64,000 nt of DNA. Source: Oscillospiraceae bacterium (lineage in GTDB: Bacteria > Bacillota > Clostridia > Oscillospirales > Oscillospiraceae). The position numbers and the translations under genes are program-made. The DNA lies in assembly GCA_021768185.1 (NCBI GenBank), contig JAETNP010000012.1, positions 1-64,000 on the forward strand, in the 5' to 3' direction. The notes below the pieces were generated by a model. The model did not search any database, was not told the origin of the DNA, and saw only the letters and a program-made list of their open reading frames with translations. Of this stretch, positions 8,838 through 17,117 are shown piece after piece. How positions within the stretch are numbered: the stretch's first letter is position 1; each line of letters begins with the position of its first letter.

Positions 8838-9120
8838 GCCAGCGAGAGCGGCACGCCGCAAAAGGTAGGGGCCACTGACAAACACGCTGAAAGAGAAGCA
8901 GAAGTGGAACGAAGCGGACGGCAATCCGGTAGACAAAACCGACTGTGCCTCGGGCGCAAACTAAACAGATGTGGAAAGGGATTCTCAAGGGGAAGTTCCC
9001 TTCCCCTTGAGCACGCTTTTGCCTACTTTTCGCGTGGGCGAAAAGTAGGTCCGGGGTCCGGGGGTGGACAGCCCCCGGGCCATCGACGAGAAACAAGCCG
9101 CCTCGCGCCCGCAGGGCGCG
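8838..9120 (-). repeat. Dispersed hairpin-repeat module, copy R2 (reverse)
   Basis: Reverse-oriented homologue of the module at 7958-8245. It has the block GACTGTGCCTCGGGCGCAAA (about 8940-8959), a long second hairpin whose arms are CTCAAGGGGAAG and CTTCCCCTTGAG-like (8983-9011), the linker, then the first hairpin with arms CCTACTTTTCGC and GCGAAAAGTAGG (9022-9049), a C/G hairpin and the GAGAAACAAGCCG outer end. Both stems differ in sequence from R1 but remain paired. It fills the 327-nt gap before thrC; no gene is visible. Confidence 0.8.
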
Positions 9121-9126
9121 AAGAAC

Positions 9127-10611
9127 CTATTTCAGGAACTCCAGCACCTTCTCCTCCATGAGTTCCTTCTCAGTCACGTTATGGAAGCGAATCTCCTTCC
9201 CTTTGAGGGCCGCCAGCCGCGCCGGGGCGGCCACCCCGGTGACCCCCTCCATCTGGGCAATTCTCTCCAGACTGTTCTCCACCGGCTTCTCCCCGATGGA
9301 AGAAAGCACACTGTCACAGAATTTATACGGACTTGCGGTGGAAACAAAGATAGCAGGCGTTTTGTCCCCGGTCTCGTGCCGGTAATCCGTGAGCACCTTG
9401 GCCGCCACGGCGGTATGGGTATCAATAAGATACCCATACTTGTAGAGCATGTCGATGGTGGCGGCGGTCTCCTCCTCGCTGCAAAATCCTCCGTAGAAGA
9501 CCTCCTGGAGCCGCTTTTTCATCCCCGGGGTGATCTCATACCGCCCGGTGTCCGCCAGCTGGCCCATGTACTCCCGGACCAATTCGTCATTGCCGCCGCT
9601 CATATCGAACAGCAGCCGCTCCAGATTGCTGGAGATAAGGATGTCCATAGAGGGCGACATGGTGGTGTGGAACTCCCGGTTCCGGTCATAGATGCCGGTG
9701 CGGATGAAATCCGTCAATACGTCGTTGCGGTTGGAGGCGCAGATGAGCTTCCCTACCGGCAGGCCCATCCGCTTAGCGTAGTAGCAGGCCAGGATGTTGC
9801 CGAAATTCCCCGTGGGCACACAGTAATTCACCGGCTCCCCCAGCTTGATCTCATGGGCGTTGAGCAGGTCGCAGTAGGCGGAAATGTAGTACACCACCTG
9901 GGGCAGGATGCGCCCCCAGTTGATGGAGTTGGCCGAGGAGAGGAAGTATCCCCGCTCCGCCAGCTGCTCCCGCAGGGCCTCGTCGGAGAAGATGCGCTTC
10001 ACGCCGTTCTGTGCGTCGTCAAAGTTGCCCTTTACGGCGCACACGCCCACGTTGCCCCCCTCCTGGGTGACCATTTGCAGCTTCTGGATCTCGCTGACCC
10101 CGTTCTCCGGATAGAATACCAGAATTTTGGTCTGGTCCACGTTCGCGAAGCCCTCCATAGCGGCCTTGCCGGTGTCCCCGGAGGTAGCCACCAGAATGCA
10201 GGCAGTCTTCTTCTCCCCCGTCAGCCGCAAGCTGGCGGACAGCAGCTGGGGCAGCATCTGCAGCGCCATGTCCTTGAAGGCGCTGGTGGGCCCGTGCCAC
10301 AGCTCCAGGCACCATGTCCGCTTGTCCATCTTGTGCAGGGGCGCCACCTCCGGATGGTCGAAGCGGTCCGGGCCGTAGGCGTTTTTGGTAAACAGGTTCA
10401 GCTCCTCCGGGCGGAACTGTTCCAAAAACTTGCCCATCACATAGGCCGCCCGCTTGCGGTAGGGCATCCCGCACAGGGTCTCCACCTCCAGGGCGCTGAG
10501 GCTGGGGAAGGATACGGGCGTAAACAGCCCGCCGTCCCGGCTGAGGCCCATGGTGATGGCCTGGGCGGCGCTTTTGCGCAGCGTCTTATCTCGTGTGCTC
10601 AAATACTCCAT
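9127..10611 (-). CDS. thrC: Threonine synthase
   Basis: PLP-dependent enzyme converting O-phospho-L-homoserine to L-threonine. The 494-residue protein shows the fold-type II layout, with the PLP lysine Lys113 in HGPTSAFKDMALQ, the ATSGDTGKAA glycine loop that binds the phosphate, and the VPTGNFGNILACY segment. Length fits the long (yeast/E. coli-like) class of threonine synthases. It is the last gene of the minus-strand run lepB-rbgA-rnhB-yraN-thrC. No T-box or other leader is visible, as it lies 29 nt from yraN. Confidence 0.96.
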   Translation of the reverse strand: MEYLSTRDKTLRKSAAQAITMGLSRDGGLFTPVSFPSLSALEVETLCGMPYRKRAAYVMGKFLEQFRPEELNLFTKNAYGPDRFDHPEVAPLHKMDKRTWCLELWHGPTSAFKDMALQMLPQLLSASLRLTGEKKTACILVATSGDTGKAAMEGFANVDQTKILVFYPENGVSEIQKLQMVTQEGGNVGVCAVKGNFDDAQNGVKRIFSDEALREQLAERGYFLSSANSINWGRILPQVVYYISAYCDLLNAHEIKLGEPVNYCVPTGNFGNILACYYAKRMGLPVGKLICASNRNDVLTDFIRTGIYDRNREFHTTMSPSMDILISSNLERLLFDMSGGNDELVREYMGQLADTGRYEITPGMKKRLQEVFYGGFCSEEETAATIDMLYKYGYLIDTHTAVAAKVLTDYRHETGDKTPAIFVSTASPYKFCDSVLSSIGEKPVENSLERIAQMEGVTGVAAPARLAALKGKEIRFHNVTEKELMEEKVLEFLK

Positions 10612-10640
10612 ATGCTTTTATCCTCCGAAAATGCGCCCTG

Positions 10641-11000
10641 TCAGAACGCGTTTGTGATATACCTGATCTGCCGCCGGCCTTCCGCGCCGGCGGGATAGAC
10701 CTCCGCCACATCGAACCGGCAGGGTCCGTCCCAGCCCGTCTGGGCCAGATACCAGGACGCCGCGTCCCGGAGCTTCCGCTGCTTGGCGGCGGTGACGGCC
10801 TCCCTGGGCGGCGCGATGGCCCGGGGCGAGCGGGTCTTGACCTCCACGAAGCACACCACGCCTCCGGGGTCCCGGGCCACGAGGTCGATCTCCCCCCACC
10901 GGCACCGGTACTGCCGCTCCAGGATGGCGCAGCCCCGCCGTTCCAGCCAGTCCGCCACGGCGGACTCCCCCCGGTCGCCCCGGCGCTTCCGCTCATCCAT
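10641..11000 (-). CDS. yraN: YraN/UPF0102 family endonuclease-like protein
   Basis: A 119-residue protein with the restriction-endonuclease-like core of the UPF0102 family: an N-terminal G-ERGE-like helix (GDRGESAVADWL), GEIDLVARD near 36-44, and VVCFVEVKTR near 48-57, which together supply the PD-(D/E)xK-type residues (Asp, Glu-x-Lys). The cellular role is not established; the gene is commonly placed next to rnhB, as here, where its start overlaps the rnhB end by 8 nt. That overlap suggests translational coupling. Confidence 0.92.
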   Translation of the reverse strand: MDERKRRGDRGESAVADWLERRGCAILERQYRCRWGEIDLVARDPGGVVCFVEVKTRSPRAIAPPREAVTAAKQRKLRDAASWYLAQTGWDGPCRFDVAEVYPAGAEGRRQIRYITNAF

Positions 11001-11631
11001 GGCGGGCGGCCTCCCACTTTTTCAGGAAGGTCAGCCGGTGAATGGGGCTGGGCCCGTACCGGTCCAGCATTTCATAATGCAGTTTGGTCCCGTACCCCTT
11101 GTGCTGCGCAAAGCAGTACTGGGGGTATTTTTCCGCCATTTCCTCCATATACCGGTCCCGGCTGACCTTCGCCAGGATGGAGGCGGCGGCGATGGAGGCG
11201 CTGCGGCTGTCGCCCTTGATGACGGTCTCGTGGGGCGTAACGAGGGCAAAGTACTTCCCTTTATCCCGGTTGCCGTCGATAAGCGCGTAGTCCGGCTGGA
11301 CCGCCAGGGCGTCGATGGCCAACTGCATGGCCTTCACCCGGGCGCTGAGGATGTCCGTAGCGTCGATCTCCTCCGGGGAGACGGACGCCGCCGCCCAGGC
11401 GATGGCCGCTTCTTTGATCTGGTCAAAGAGCACGTCCCGCCGCTTGGGGGTCACCTGCTTGGAATCGTTGAGGTACGGCAGCTCCAGCCCCTCGGGCAGG
11501 ATCACCGCTCCGGCGTACACCGGCCCCGCCAGGGGTCCGGCTCCCGCCTCGTCGCAGCCGCACACCAGGGCATAGCCCCTCTCATGGGCGGCCTCCTCCA
11601 GCTCCCACATGGGGCGCGTTTTATTTTGCAT
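10993..11631 (-). CDS. rnhB: Ribonuclease HII
   Basis: Removes RNA from RNA:DNA hybrids and misincorporated ribonucleotides from DNA. The 212-residue protein has the active-site strand CGCDEAGAGPLAGPV, with Asp27 and Glu28, and further acidic residues in YALIDGNRD and the conserved KVSRDRYMEE helix. Its start overlaps rbgA by 11 nt and its end overlaps yraN by 8 nt, so the three are probably one translationally coupled unit, a common order in Firmicutes. Confidence 0.97.
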   Translation of the reverse strand: MQNKTRPMWELEEAAHERGYALVCGCDEAGAGPLAGPVYAGAVILPEGLELPYLNDSKQVTPKRRDVLFDQIKEAAIAWAAASVSPEEIDATDILSARVKAMQLAIDALAVQPDYALIDGNRDKGKYFALVTPHETVIKGDSRSASIAAASILAKVSRDRYMEEMAEKYPQYCFAQHKGYGTKLHYEMLDRYGPSPIHRLTFLKKWEAARHG

Positions 11632-12493
11632 AGCCCGCCTCCGGTACCTCCAGCGTAAACCTTCCCAGTTTTCCGCCCCGGAACTCGTCCAGGAGGATAC
11701 GGGCCATCCGCTCCGTGTCGATCTCGCCGCCCCGGAGGACGAAGCCCCGCTTCCTGCCCGCCTTCATCAGCAGATCGTACCCGGAGTCTTCCGCCTCCGC
11801 TTCCACTTTATACCGCTCCGCCAGCGCCCGGGGATACCGCTCCCCCAGATAGGCCATCAGCCGGGCGGCCAATTCCTCCAGGTCCATGATCTCGTCCCGC
11901 ACCGCGCCGGTGCAGGCCAGCCGGAAGGCCACTCCCGGGTCCTCGAATTTGGGCCACAGCATCCCCGGGGTATCCAGCAGCTCCAAACTCTGGTCCACCG
12001 GGACCCACTGCCTGGCCCGGGTGACCCCGGGACGGTCCTCCGCCCTAGCGGTCTTCCGCCTCGCCACCTGGTTGATAAAGGTGGATTTTCCCACGTTGGG
12101 GATGCCCAGGATCATTACCCGCAGCATCCGCCCCGCCTGTCCCTTTTCCGCGTAGGCGGCCAGCTTATCCGCCAGCAGCGAGCGCACCGCGTCGGGGAAC
12201 TGCCGGGTCCCCTGGCCCTGCCGGGCGTTGCACTCCAGCACAGCGAAGCCCCTGCCCCGGAACCAGGCCCCCCAGGCCCTGGTGGCCGCCGGGTCCGCCA
12301 GGTCCACCCGGTTGAGGACGATAAGCCGGGGCTTCCCCGCCGTCAGCTCCTCCACGTCCGGGTTCCGGCTGGAGAGGGGCGCGCGGGCGTCCAGGATCTC
12401 GCACACAGCGTCCATGTGCTTCATCTGCTCCTGAATCATCCGCCGGGTCTTGGTCATGTGGCCGGGGTACCATTGGATGTTCATCTTTTCCAT
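11621..12493 (-). CDS. rbgA: Ribosome biogenesis GTPase RbgA (YlqF)
   Basis: Circularly permuted GTPase acting late in 50S subunit maturation. Motif order is permuted as expected: G4-type NRVD at 61-64 precedes G1 GIPNVGKST at 130-138, followed by the G3-type DTPG near 166. The N-terminal IQWYPGHMTKTRR signature is diagnostic. The usual NKxD lysine is Arg here. The ATG at 12493 is preferred because of the GGAG five bases upstream; a downstream ATG at 12484 is possible. The 290-residue product is of normal length. It lies 13 nt after lepB. Confidence 0.95.
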   Translation of the reverse strand: MEKMNIQWYPGHMTKTRRMIQEQMKHMDAVCEILDARAPLSSRNPDVEELTAGKPRLIVLNRVDLADPAATRAWGAWFRGRGFAVLECNARQGQGTRQFPDAVRSLLADKLAAYAEKGQAGRMLRVMILGIPNVGKSTFINQVARRKTARAEDRPGVTRARQWVPVDQSLELLDTPGMLWPKFEDPGVAFRLACTGAVRDEIMDLEELAARLMAYLGERYPRALAERYKVEAEAEDSGYDLLMKAGRKRGFVLRGGEIDTERMARILLDEFRGGKLGRFTLEVPEAGYAK

Positions 12494-12506
12494 GCCGTCT
12501 CCCACG

Positions 12507-13163
12507 TCAGTCCAGGGTGCCGATGCGGCCCCAGTCCGTCCGTTCCGTATCCGGCGTCTTGCCGGGGACCAGCAGGAGCAGCACCTTCCCCTGGAGATAG
12601 CCCACATTCACGGGCCCCAGGCGGCTGTCCCGGCTGTCGGAGCTGTGGTTGCGGTTATCCCCCATGACGAAGACCTCGTCCTCCGCCAGGGTGAGGGGGA
12701 ACTGTGTGCCCGCCGAGGTGTAGGTTGGCTCTTTGATGTAGGGCTCGTCCAGCTCCTGTCCGTCCACGTAGACCGTGCCGGAGATGATATCCACGTCCAC
12801 GGTCTGCCCTCCTACGGCCACGATCCGCTTGACCAGCGTCTCGTTCAAAGGCTCCTCCGCGTTGTAGTCGTTGATGACCACCACGTCCCCGGCCTTGAAG
12901 TCGCAGAACATGGAATTGAGTATCAAAAGCTCGTCGCCGGTATACAGCGTATTCTGCATGGAAGGCCCGTTGACGCTGATAAGCCGCACGCCGAAGGTAA
13001 ACAGCAGCACCACGCCCACCACCGCCGTCACCAGCGCCTGGGCCCAGCAGTAGAGGGTCGCTTCCAGGGTCTCCGGCTCTTTTTCGGTCTTGGGGGAGGC
13101 GTCCTCGGGCTGAACGGCGGTCTCCTCGGTTTCCAGCTCTGTATCCCGTTTTTCTTCTGCCAT
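12507..13163 (-). CDS. lepB: Signal peptidase I
   Basis: Membrane-bound serine protease that removes signal peptides from exported proteins. After an acidic 35-residue cytoplasmic extension comes one membrane helix (about 38-58), then the catalytic Ser68 in NGPSMQNTL and Lys112 in VKRIVAVGG, and the GDNRNHSSDSR signature. The ATG at 13163 has an AAGGAG site; a longer start at 13190 lacks one. A TTGAAA-N17-TATAAT promoter lies just upstream, making lepB the first gene of a lepB-rbgA-rnhB-yraN-thrC transcription unit. Confidence 0.96.
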   Translation of the reverse strand: MAEEKRDTELETEETAVQPEDASPKTEKEPETLEATLYCWAQALVTAVVGVVLLFTFGVRLISVNGPSMQNTLYTGDELLILNSMFCDFKAGDVVVINDYNAEEPLNETLVKRIVAVGGQTVDVDIISGTVYVDGQELDEPYIKEPTYTSAGTQFPLTLAEDEVFVMGDNRNHSSDSRDSRLGPVNVGYLQGKVLLLLVPGKTPDTERTDWGRIGTLD

Positions 13164-13201
13164 GGCGGTAATCTCCTTAGCACATAACATTCCTAAGATA
13201 T

Positions 13202-13230
13202 ATTATAGCACAAATTCTCAAAAATTTCAA
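13202..13230 (-). promoter_or_regulatory. Sigma-A promoter of the lepB operon
   Basis: On the minus strand, TTGAAA, a 17-nt spacer and a perfect TATAAT lie about 40 nt before the lepB start. No other strong promoter is seen before lepB. Confidence 0.8.
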
Positions 13231-13650
13231 CAAACAAGTTTATTGCAAAGTGTATGAAAAGAACAGGCGGTGACCCCGTGTTCTCCCTCTGTTCCGTACA
13301 TCAAACGCAGCGGAAAACCCGCGGGCATGGTTTTCCCCCACACCCCTTTTCCAGTGCGTGTTTCCTTTCCTGTATGATTGACCGTTTCTTTTTCCGTATC
13401 ATTCTCTGTTACTGTATCTGTATCTGTTTCATTAGGATACGAAAAGGAAAACCGGCGGTTTTCTCCGAAGGAAGCGTCTCCAACGGCCAAAACCGGGCAT
13501 TGCATCCGCCAAAACAGGAACTTGCATTTGCCCAAACGGGAAATTGCGTTCCGCCCTTTTTCCGCGAAAACGGCCCAATGAGGGCGGCAGGCTCCCGGGG
13601 CAATCCCCCGCGGAGCCCCGCGTTCTCACAGGGCCGTCGCATATCGCTGG
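13231..13650. other. Non-coding interval between fakA and lepB
   Basis: Short open frames exist on both strands but have no recognisable domain and atypical composition. The only ordered structure noticed is a set of three tandem 22-bp units (13482-13547) and a short CTGTATCTGTATCTG microrepeat near 13413. No clear T-tailed terminator for fakA was found. Confidence 0.5.
13482..13547. repeat. Three tandem 22-bp units (iteron-like spacing)
   Basis: Three head-to-tail units of exactly 22 bp start at 13482, 13504 and 13526. Each has the pattern (C)CCAAAAC-(C/A)GG-N-(A)-TTGC, read as GCAA...GTTTTGG on the minus strand. They lie about 100 nt downstream of the fakA stop. The 22-bp period matches two turns of the helix, so a DNA-binding protein could occupy one face, but no binding protein is known. 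Confidence 0.6.
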
Positions 13651-15324
13651 TTATTCGATGCTGATGATATAGTAGTACACCGGCTGGCCTCCCGGGAGGA
13701 CGGACAGCTCCGCGTCCGGGCAGTGCTGGGAGAAAATTTCCTCCGCCTGTCCGGCCTGCTCCTCGGTGACGTCCTCGCCGTAGAACAGGGTGACGAACTC
13801 CGCGCCCTTCTCCGACGCCTTCTCCGCCAGCTTCTCCAGCATGACGGAAATGTCCTGGTTGGTGCCGAACAGCTTTCCGTCCAGCAGGGACAGGTAGTCG
13901 CCCTCGTTGATGGCGAAGCCGTCGAAGTCGCTGTTCCGGGCGGCGTAGGTGATCTGGGCGGTTGCCACGCCGCTGATGGAGCCGCTCATGACGCTCAGCA
14001 GCTCCTCCGGCTCCAGCTCCGGATCCACGTTCATCATGGCGGTGACGCCCTGGGGGATGGTCTCGGTGGGGACCACCACCACCTCTCTGGAGGCCAGGCC
14101 CACGCACTGCTGGGCGGCCATGATGATGTTCTTGTTGTTGGGCAGGACGAAGACCGTCTCGGCGGGCACCTTCTCGATCTCCTTCAGGATGCTCTCGGTG
14201 GAGGGATTCATGGTCTGTCCGCCGGAGATGACGCCGTCCACGCCCAGGTCCTTGAACACGGCGGCCAGTCCGTCCCCCGCGCACACGGACAGGAAGCCGT
14301 AGCGCTTCTCCGGCTTGGCGGGGGCCTGCCCGCCGCCCTCCAGCTCCTCCTCGATCTTATCCAGATCGTCCACGCTCTGGGCCTTCTTCCCGGCGGAGAC
14401 GTCCTCGTACTGGGTGCGCATGTTTTCGATCTTGGCCAGCTCCAGGGTGCCGAACTTCTGGGCCTCCGTCAGGGCGCTGCCGGGGATGTTGGTGTGGACG
14501 TGGACCTTGAAGGCCTCGTCGTCCTCGCCGATGACCAGGCTGTCGCCGATGCTGTTGAGGTAGTCCCGCAGGGGCGTGAGGTTGACCTCCGGGTCGTCCT
14601 TGCGGACGATGAAGACGGTATCGAAGGCAAAGGTGATCTCCTCGTCGGAGAAGACGTTGAAGTCCGCCTTGGCCTGCTTGGGGGCCTCCTCGGTGAGCTC
14701 GGGCATGGGCTCTCCCCGCAGGGAGGCCAGCATCCCCTCCAGGATGGCCAGGTAGCCCTTGCCTCCCGCGTCCACCACGCCGGCCTTTTTCAGGACGGGG
14801 TTCATGTCGGTAGTTTGAGCGAGCACCTCATACCCCACCCGGATGGACTCTGCCAGCATGTAGTCCACGTCGTTATTTTCCCCGGCGGCCTCGACGGCCC
14901 TCTTGGCGGCCAGACGGGAGACGGTGAGCACGGTGCCCTCGGCGGGCTTCATCACCGCGCCGTAGGCGGAGGCCACGCCCTCCTGCATGGCGGCGGCCAT
15001 GAGGGCCGCGTCGGCGGTTTCGTGGCCCTTGAGGACCTTGGACATGCCCCGGAAGAGGAGGGAGAGGATAACGCCGGAGTTGCCCCGGGCGCCCCGGAGC
15101 AGCGCGCCGGCGGTGGTAGAGGCCGCCTGGCCAAGATTGCTGGAGTCGGCCTTTTTCAGTTCGGCGGCGGCGGTGCCGATGGTCAGGCTCATGTTGGTGC
15201 CGGTGTCCCCGTCGGGGACGGGGAACACGTTGAGGTCGTTGATCTGCTGTTTCTGCAGGGCAATGGCGGCGGAGCCATGGAGCACCATCCGCTTGAACTG
15301 GATGCCGTCGATCGTCTGAATCAT
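13651..15324 (-). CDS. fakA: FakA-type fatty acid kinase (DAK2 domain, YloV family)
   Basis: ATP-binding subunit of fatty acid kinase, which phosphorylates exogenous fatty acids held by a FakB/DegV protein. The 557-residue product has an N-terminal DhaL/DAK2 domain with the metal and nucleotide motif PVPDGDTGTNM at 36-46 and GNSGVILS near 92, then a middle domain and a C-terminal DegV-like domain. The ATG at 15324 fits because homologues begin with a short helix before the LNVFPVPDGD motif. It starts 7 nt after the Asp23-family gene, an order (yloU-yloV) conserved across Firmicutes. No fakB is in the window. Confidence 0.93.
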   Translation of the reverse strand: MIQTIDGIQFKRMVLHGSAAIALQKQQINDLNVFPVPDGDTGTNMSLTIGTAAAELKKADSSNLGQAASTTAGALLRGARGNSGVILSLLFRGMSKVLKGHETADAALMAAAMQEGVASAYGAVMKPAEGTVLTVSRLAAKRAVEAAGENNDVDYMLAESIRVGYEVLAQTTDMNPVLKKAGVVDAGGKGYLAILEGMLASLRGEPMPELTEEAPKQAKADFNVFSDEEITFAFDTVFIVRKDDPEVNLTPLRDYLNSIGDSLVIGEDDEAFKVHVHTNIPGSALTEAQKFGTLELAKIENMRTQYEDVSAGKKAQSVDDLDKIEEELEGGGQAPAKPEKRYGFLSVCAGDGLAAVFKDLGVDGVISGGQTMNPSTESILKEIEKVPAETVFVLPNNKNIIMAAQQCVGLASREVVVVPTETIPQGVTAMMNVDPELEPEELLSVMSGSISGVATAQITYAARNSDFDGFAINEGDYLSLLDGKLFGTNQDISVMLEKLAEKASEKGAEFVTLFYGEDVTEEQAGQAEEIFSQHCPDAELSVLPGGQPVYYYIISIE

Positions 15325-15331
15325 CTTTCCG

Positions 15332-15697
15332 TTAAACCCCCTTGGCATTGGACACAACAGAGTCTACACACACGTCCACGCTCTTCACGGGGATGCCGGT
15401 ATACTTGCTGACCTTGTATTGCACTTCGCTCATAATGGAGCGGCAGACGGCGGTGATATTGATGCCGTGCTCGACGATGATATGCAGGCGGATAGAGACG
15501 GTGGAGTCCTCATTATAGATGACCTGCACGCCCTTGCTCATGGCCTCCTTGCGCAGGAGGTGGACGAGGCCGTCGGTCATGGAGCGGAAGGCCATTCCTT
15601 TTACGCCGAAGCAGTTGGTGGCGGCGTTGCCGGTGATATTGGTAAAGACGGCGTCGCTGATATTGATTGTGCCTTTTTTCCCTTGCAGCTTTATCAT
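15332..15697 (-). CDS. Asp23/Gls24 family protein (YloU)
   Basis: A 121-residue envelope-stress-associated protein of the Asp23/Gls24 family (YloU in Bacillus). The core reads ISDAVFTNITGNAATNCFGVKGM, then VSIRLHIIVEHGINI and VQYKVSKYTGIPVKSVDVCVDSV, the classic beta-strand/helix signature. The ATG at 15697 has an AAAGGA site; a longer start lacks support. It is directly upstream of fakA, as in many Firmicutes. The biochemical role is not established. Confidence 0.93.
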   Translation of the reverse strand: MIKLQGKKGTINISDAVFTNITGNAATNCFGVKGMAFRSMTDGLVHLLRKEAMSKGVQVIYNEDSTVSIRLHIIVEHGINITAVCRSIMSEVQYKVSKYTGIPVKSVDVCVDSVVSNAKGV

Positions 15698-15879
15698 GAA
15701 AAACATCCTTTCAGAGGAAATAACCGGTATTTGCAGGATATGATTATATACTATTTTTTCCAAGATAACAAGTAGGAATTAGGAAATCCGCAAAATCTCT
15801 GAAAACATGGCGGTTTCCTATTGAAAATTGCGGCGGTTTGACATAATATATAGCAGGGGCTGCGCCCCTGCACCTCTTT

Positions 15880-16205
15880 TCTATTTTTTATATAGCAACC
15901 AAGGTTGCTGCCGCCCTCCGGCGGCGAGGGGAGCCGTTTCGTATTGAAGCCCCGGGGGCTTCTCGCCCCCGGACTCCTCGAGTACTTTTTGTGTGAACAA
16001 AAAGTACCCAAAAAGTCACTTAAACCTTGCGGTTTAAGAATCCCTCATTTTTTGATTAGTTTTGCGCCCGAGGCACAGTCGGTTTTGTCTAAACTTACTG
16101 CCATCCGCTTCGTTCCCCTTCTGCGTCTATTTCAGCGTGGTCATCGGCAGCCCCTACCGTATAGCGGGGCTAACTCCCCGGGGTGCAAGGTTTGCAGATT
16201 TGTCC
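15880..16205 (+). repeat. Dispersed hairpin-repeat module, type A (forward)
   Basis: Homologous to the 7958-8245 copy: GCCGTTTCGTATTGA outer end, C/G hairpin, first hairpin with arms GTACTTTTTGT and ACAAAAAGTAC (15982-16007), second hairpin CTTAAACC...GGTTTAAG near 16018-16037, AATCCCTCATTTTTTGATTA, then TTTTGCGCCCGAGGCACAGT and CCCCTTCTGCGTC. It is followed by a reverse-oriented type-B module, giving an inverted pair with no gene between. Confidence 0.8.
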
Positions 16206-16515
16206 GTTAGGACGTTTCCCCCTTGCAGGGGGTATCGCATTGAAAGGGCGGCAGCCGGAGTTCTACAAGCGCCAGGCCCCTAGATCAGATGCCCGTAGGA
16301 CTGGAAGTTCACGCGGCACCGAAACTCTTCATCTTATCCCAATGTCCGCAAACCCCTCGCCGAGGTCCCTTGCCGACAGGCGGGACCGAGAAAGGAGTCC
16401 AGGACCATGGGTCCTGGCGCGTTTTTGGTTACTTTTGCCGCGGGGCAAAAGTAACCGCAGGGCGTCCGGGGCTGCGTAAGCCCCGGGGTATCAATACGAA
16501 ACAACTACCGTTCGC
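16206..16515 (-). repeat. Dispersed hairpin-repeat module, type B (reverse)
   Basis: Reverse-oriented module sharing the outer half of the family (GTATCAATACGAAAC end, C/G hairpin, first hairpin GGTTACTTTTGCC...GGCAAAAGTAACC at 16427-16456, linker, second hairpin CCAGGACC...GGTCCTGG) but with a different inner half (GGAGTCC, GGCGGGACCGAG, CCAATGTCCGCAAA, TAGATCAGATGCCCG). The inner half recurs, reverse-complemented, at 46575-46890. Together with the adjacent type-A module this fills the long gap before rsmD. Confidence 0.75.
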
Positions 16516-16562
16516 CGCGCGGAGCGCGGCGAAAAAGAGACAATAATTAAAGGAGTACGACC

Positions 16563-17117
16563 ATGCGTGTAATAACCGGCGCCGCCCGCGGGCGGCAGCT
16601 GAAAGAATTAGAAGGCTATGAGACCCGCCCCACCACCGACCGGGTGAAGGAAGGCATCTTCAATATTATTCAATTTGATATAGAAGGAAGAAAAGTCCTG
16701 GACCTCTTCGCCGGAACAGGGCAACTGGGCATCGAGGCCCTCAGCCGGGGCGCCGCCGGCGCCGTTTTCGTGGACCAGCGGCGGGACGCCGCCGCCCTCA
16801 TCCGGGACAATCTCAAGCTCACCGGTCTGGAGGGCCGGGCGAAAGTCGTCTGCGGCGATGCCGCCGCCTTCCTCTCCTCCACGGGGGAAAAATTCGGCCT
16901 CATCTTTATCGACCCCCCCTATGCCGCCAATCTTTGGGAAAATACCATAAATGCCATTTCTCAGTTTGACATTTTGTCGAACCATGGTATAATAGTGTGT
17001 GAATCCCCCGTGAACCAGGATATGCCCCCGGTGGCTCCCCCCTACTTCCTGCGGCGGACCTACCGGTACGGCAAGATCAAGATCACCACCTACTTCCGGG
17101 AGGAGGCCGCCCAATGA
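16563..17117 (+). CDS. rsmD: 16S rRNA (guanine966-N2)-methyltransferase RsmD
   Basis: SAM-dependent methyltransferase modifying G966 of 16S rRNA. The 184-residue product has the SAM-binding motif DLFAGTGQLGIEALSRG at 47-63 and the catalytic DPPY at 117-120. The ATG at 16563 has an AAAGGAG site. Its end overlaps coaD by 4 nt (ATGA), a very common rsmD-coaD arrangement that implies coupled translation. Confidence 0.96.
   Translation: MRVITGAARGRQLKELEGYETRPTTDRVKEGIFNIIQFDIEGRKVLDLFAGTGQLGIEALSRGAAGAVFVDQRRDAAALIRDNLKLTGLEGRAKVVCGDAAAFLSSTGEKFGLIFIDPPYAANLWENTINAISQFDILSNHGIIVCESPVNQDMPPVAPPYFLRRTYRYGKIKITTYFREEAAQ

Noticed and set aside
7958-9120. The repeats as a CRISPR array
   Set aside because: Copies are long, inverted, irregularly spaced and not separated by unique spacers of constant length; no cas gene is in the window.
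10612-10640. A T-box or attenuator for thrC
   Set aside because: Only 29 nt separate yraN and thrC; there is no room for a leader structure.
13227-13664. Short frames on both strands between fakA and lepB
   Set aside because: Odd amino-acid composition (runs of Thr/Glu/Asp from a TGTATC microrepeat), no motif and no convincing start.
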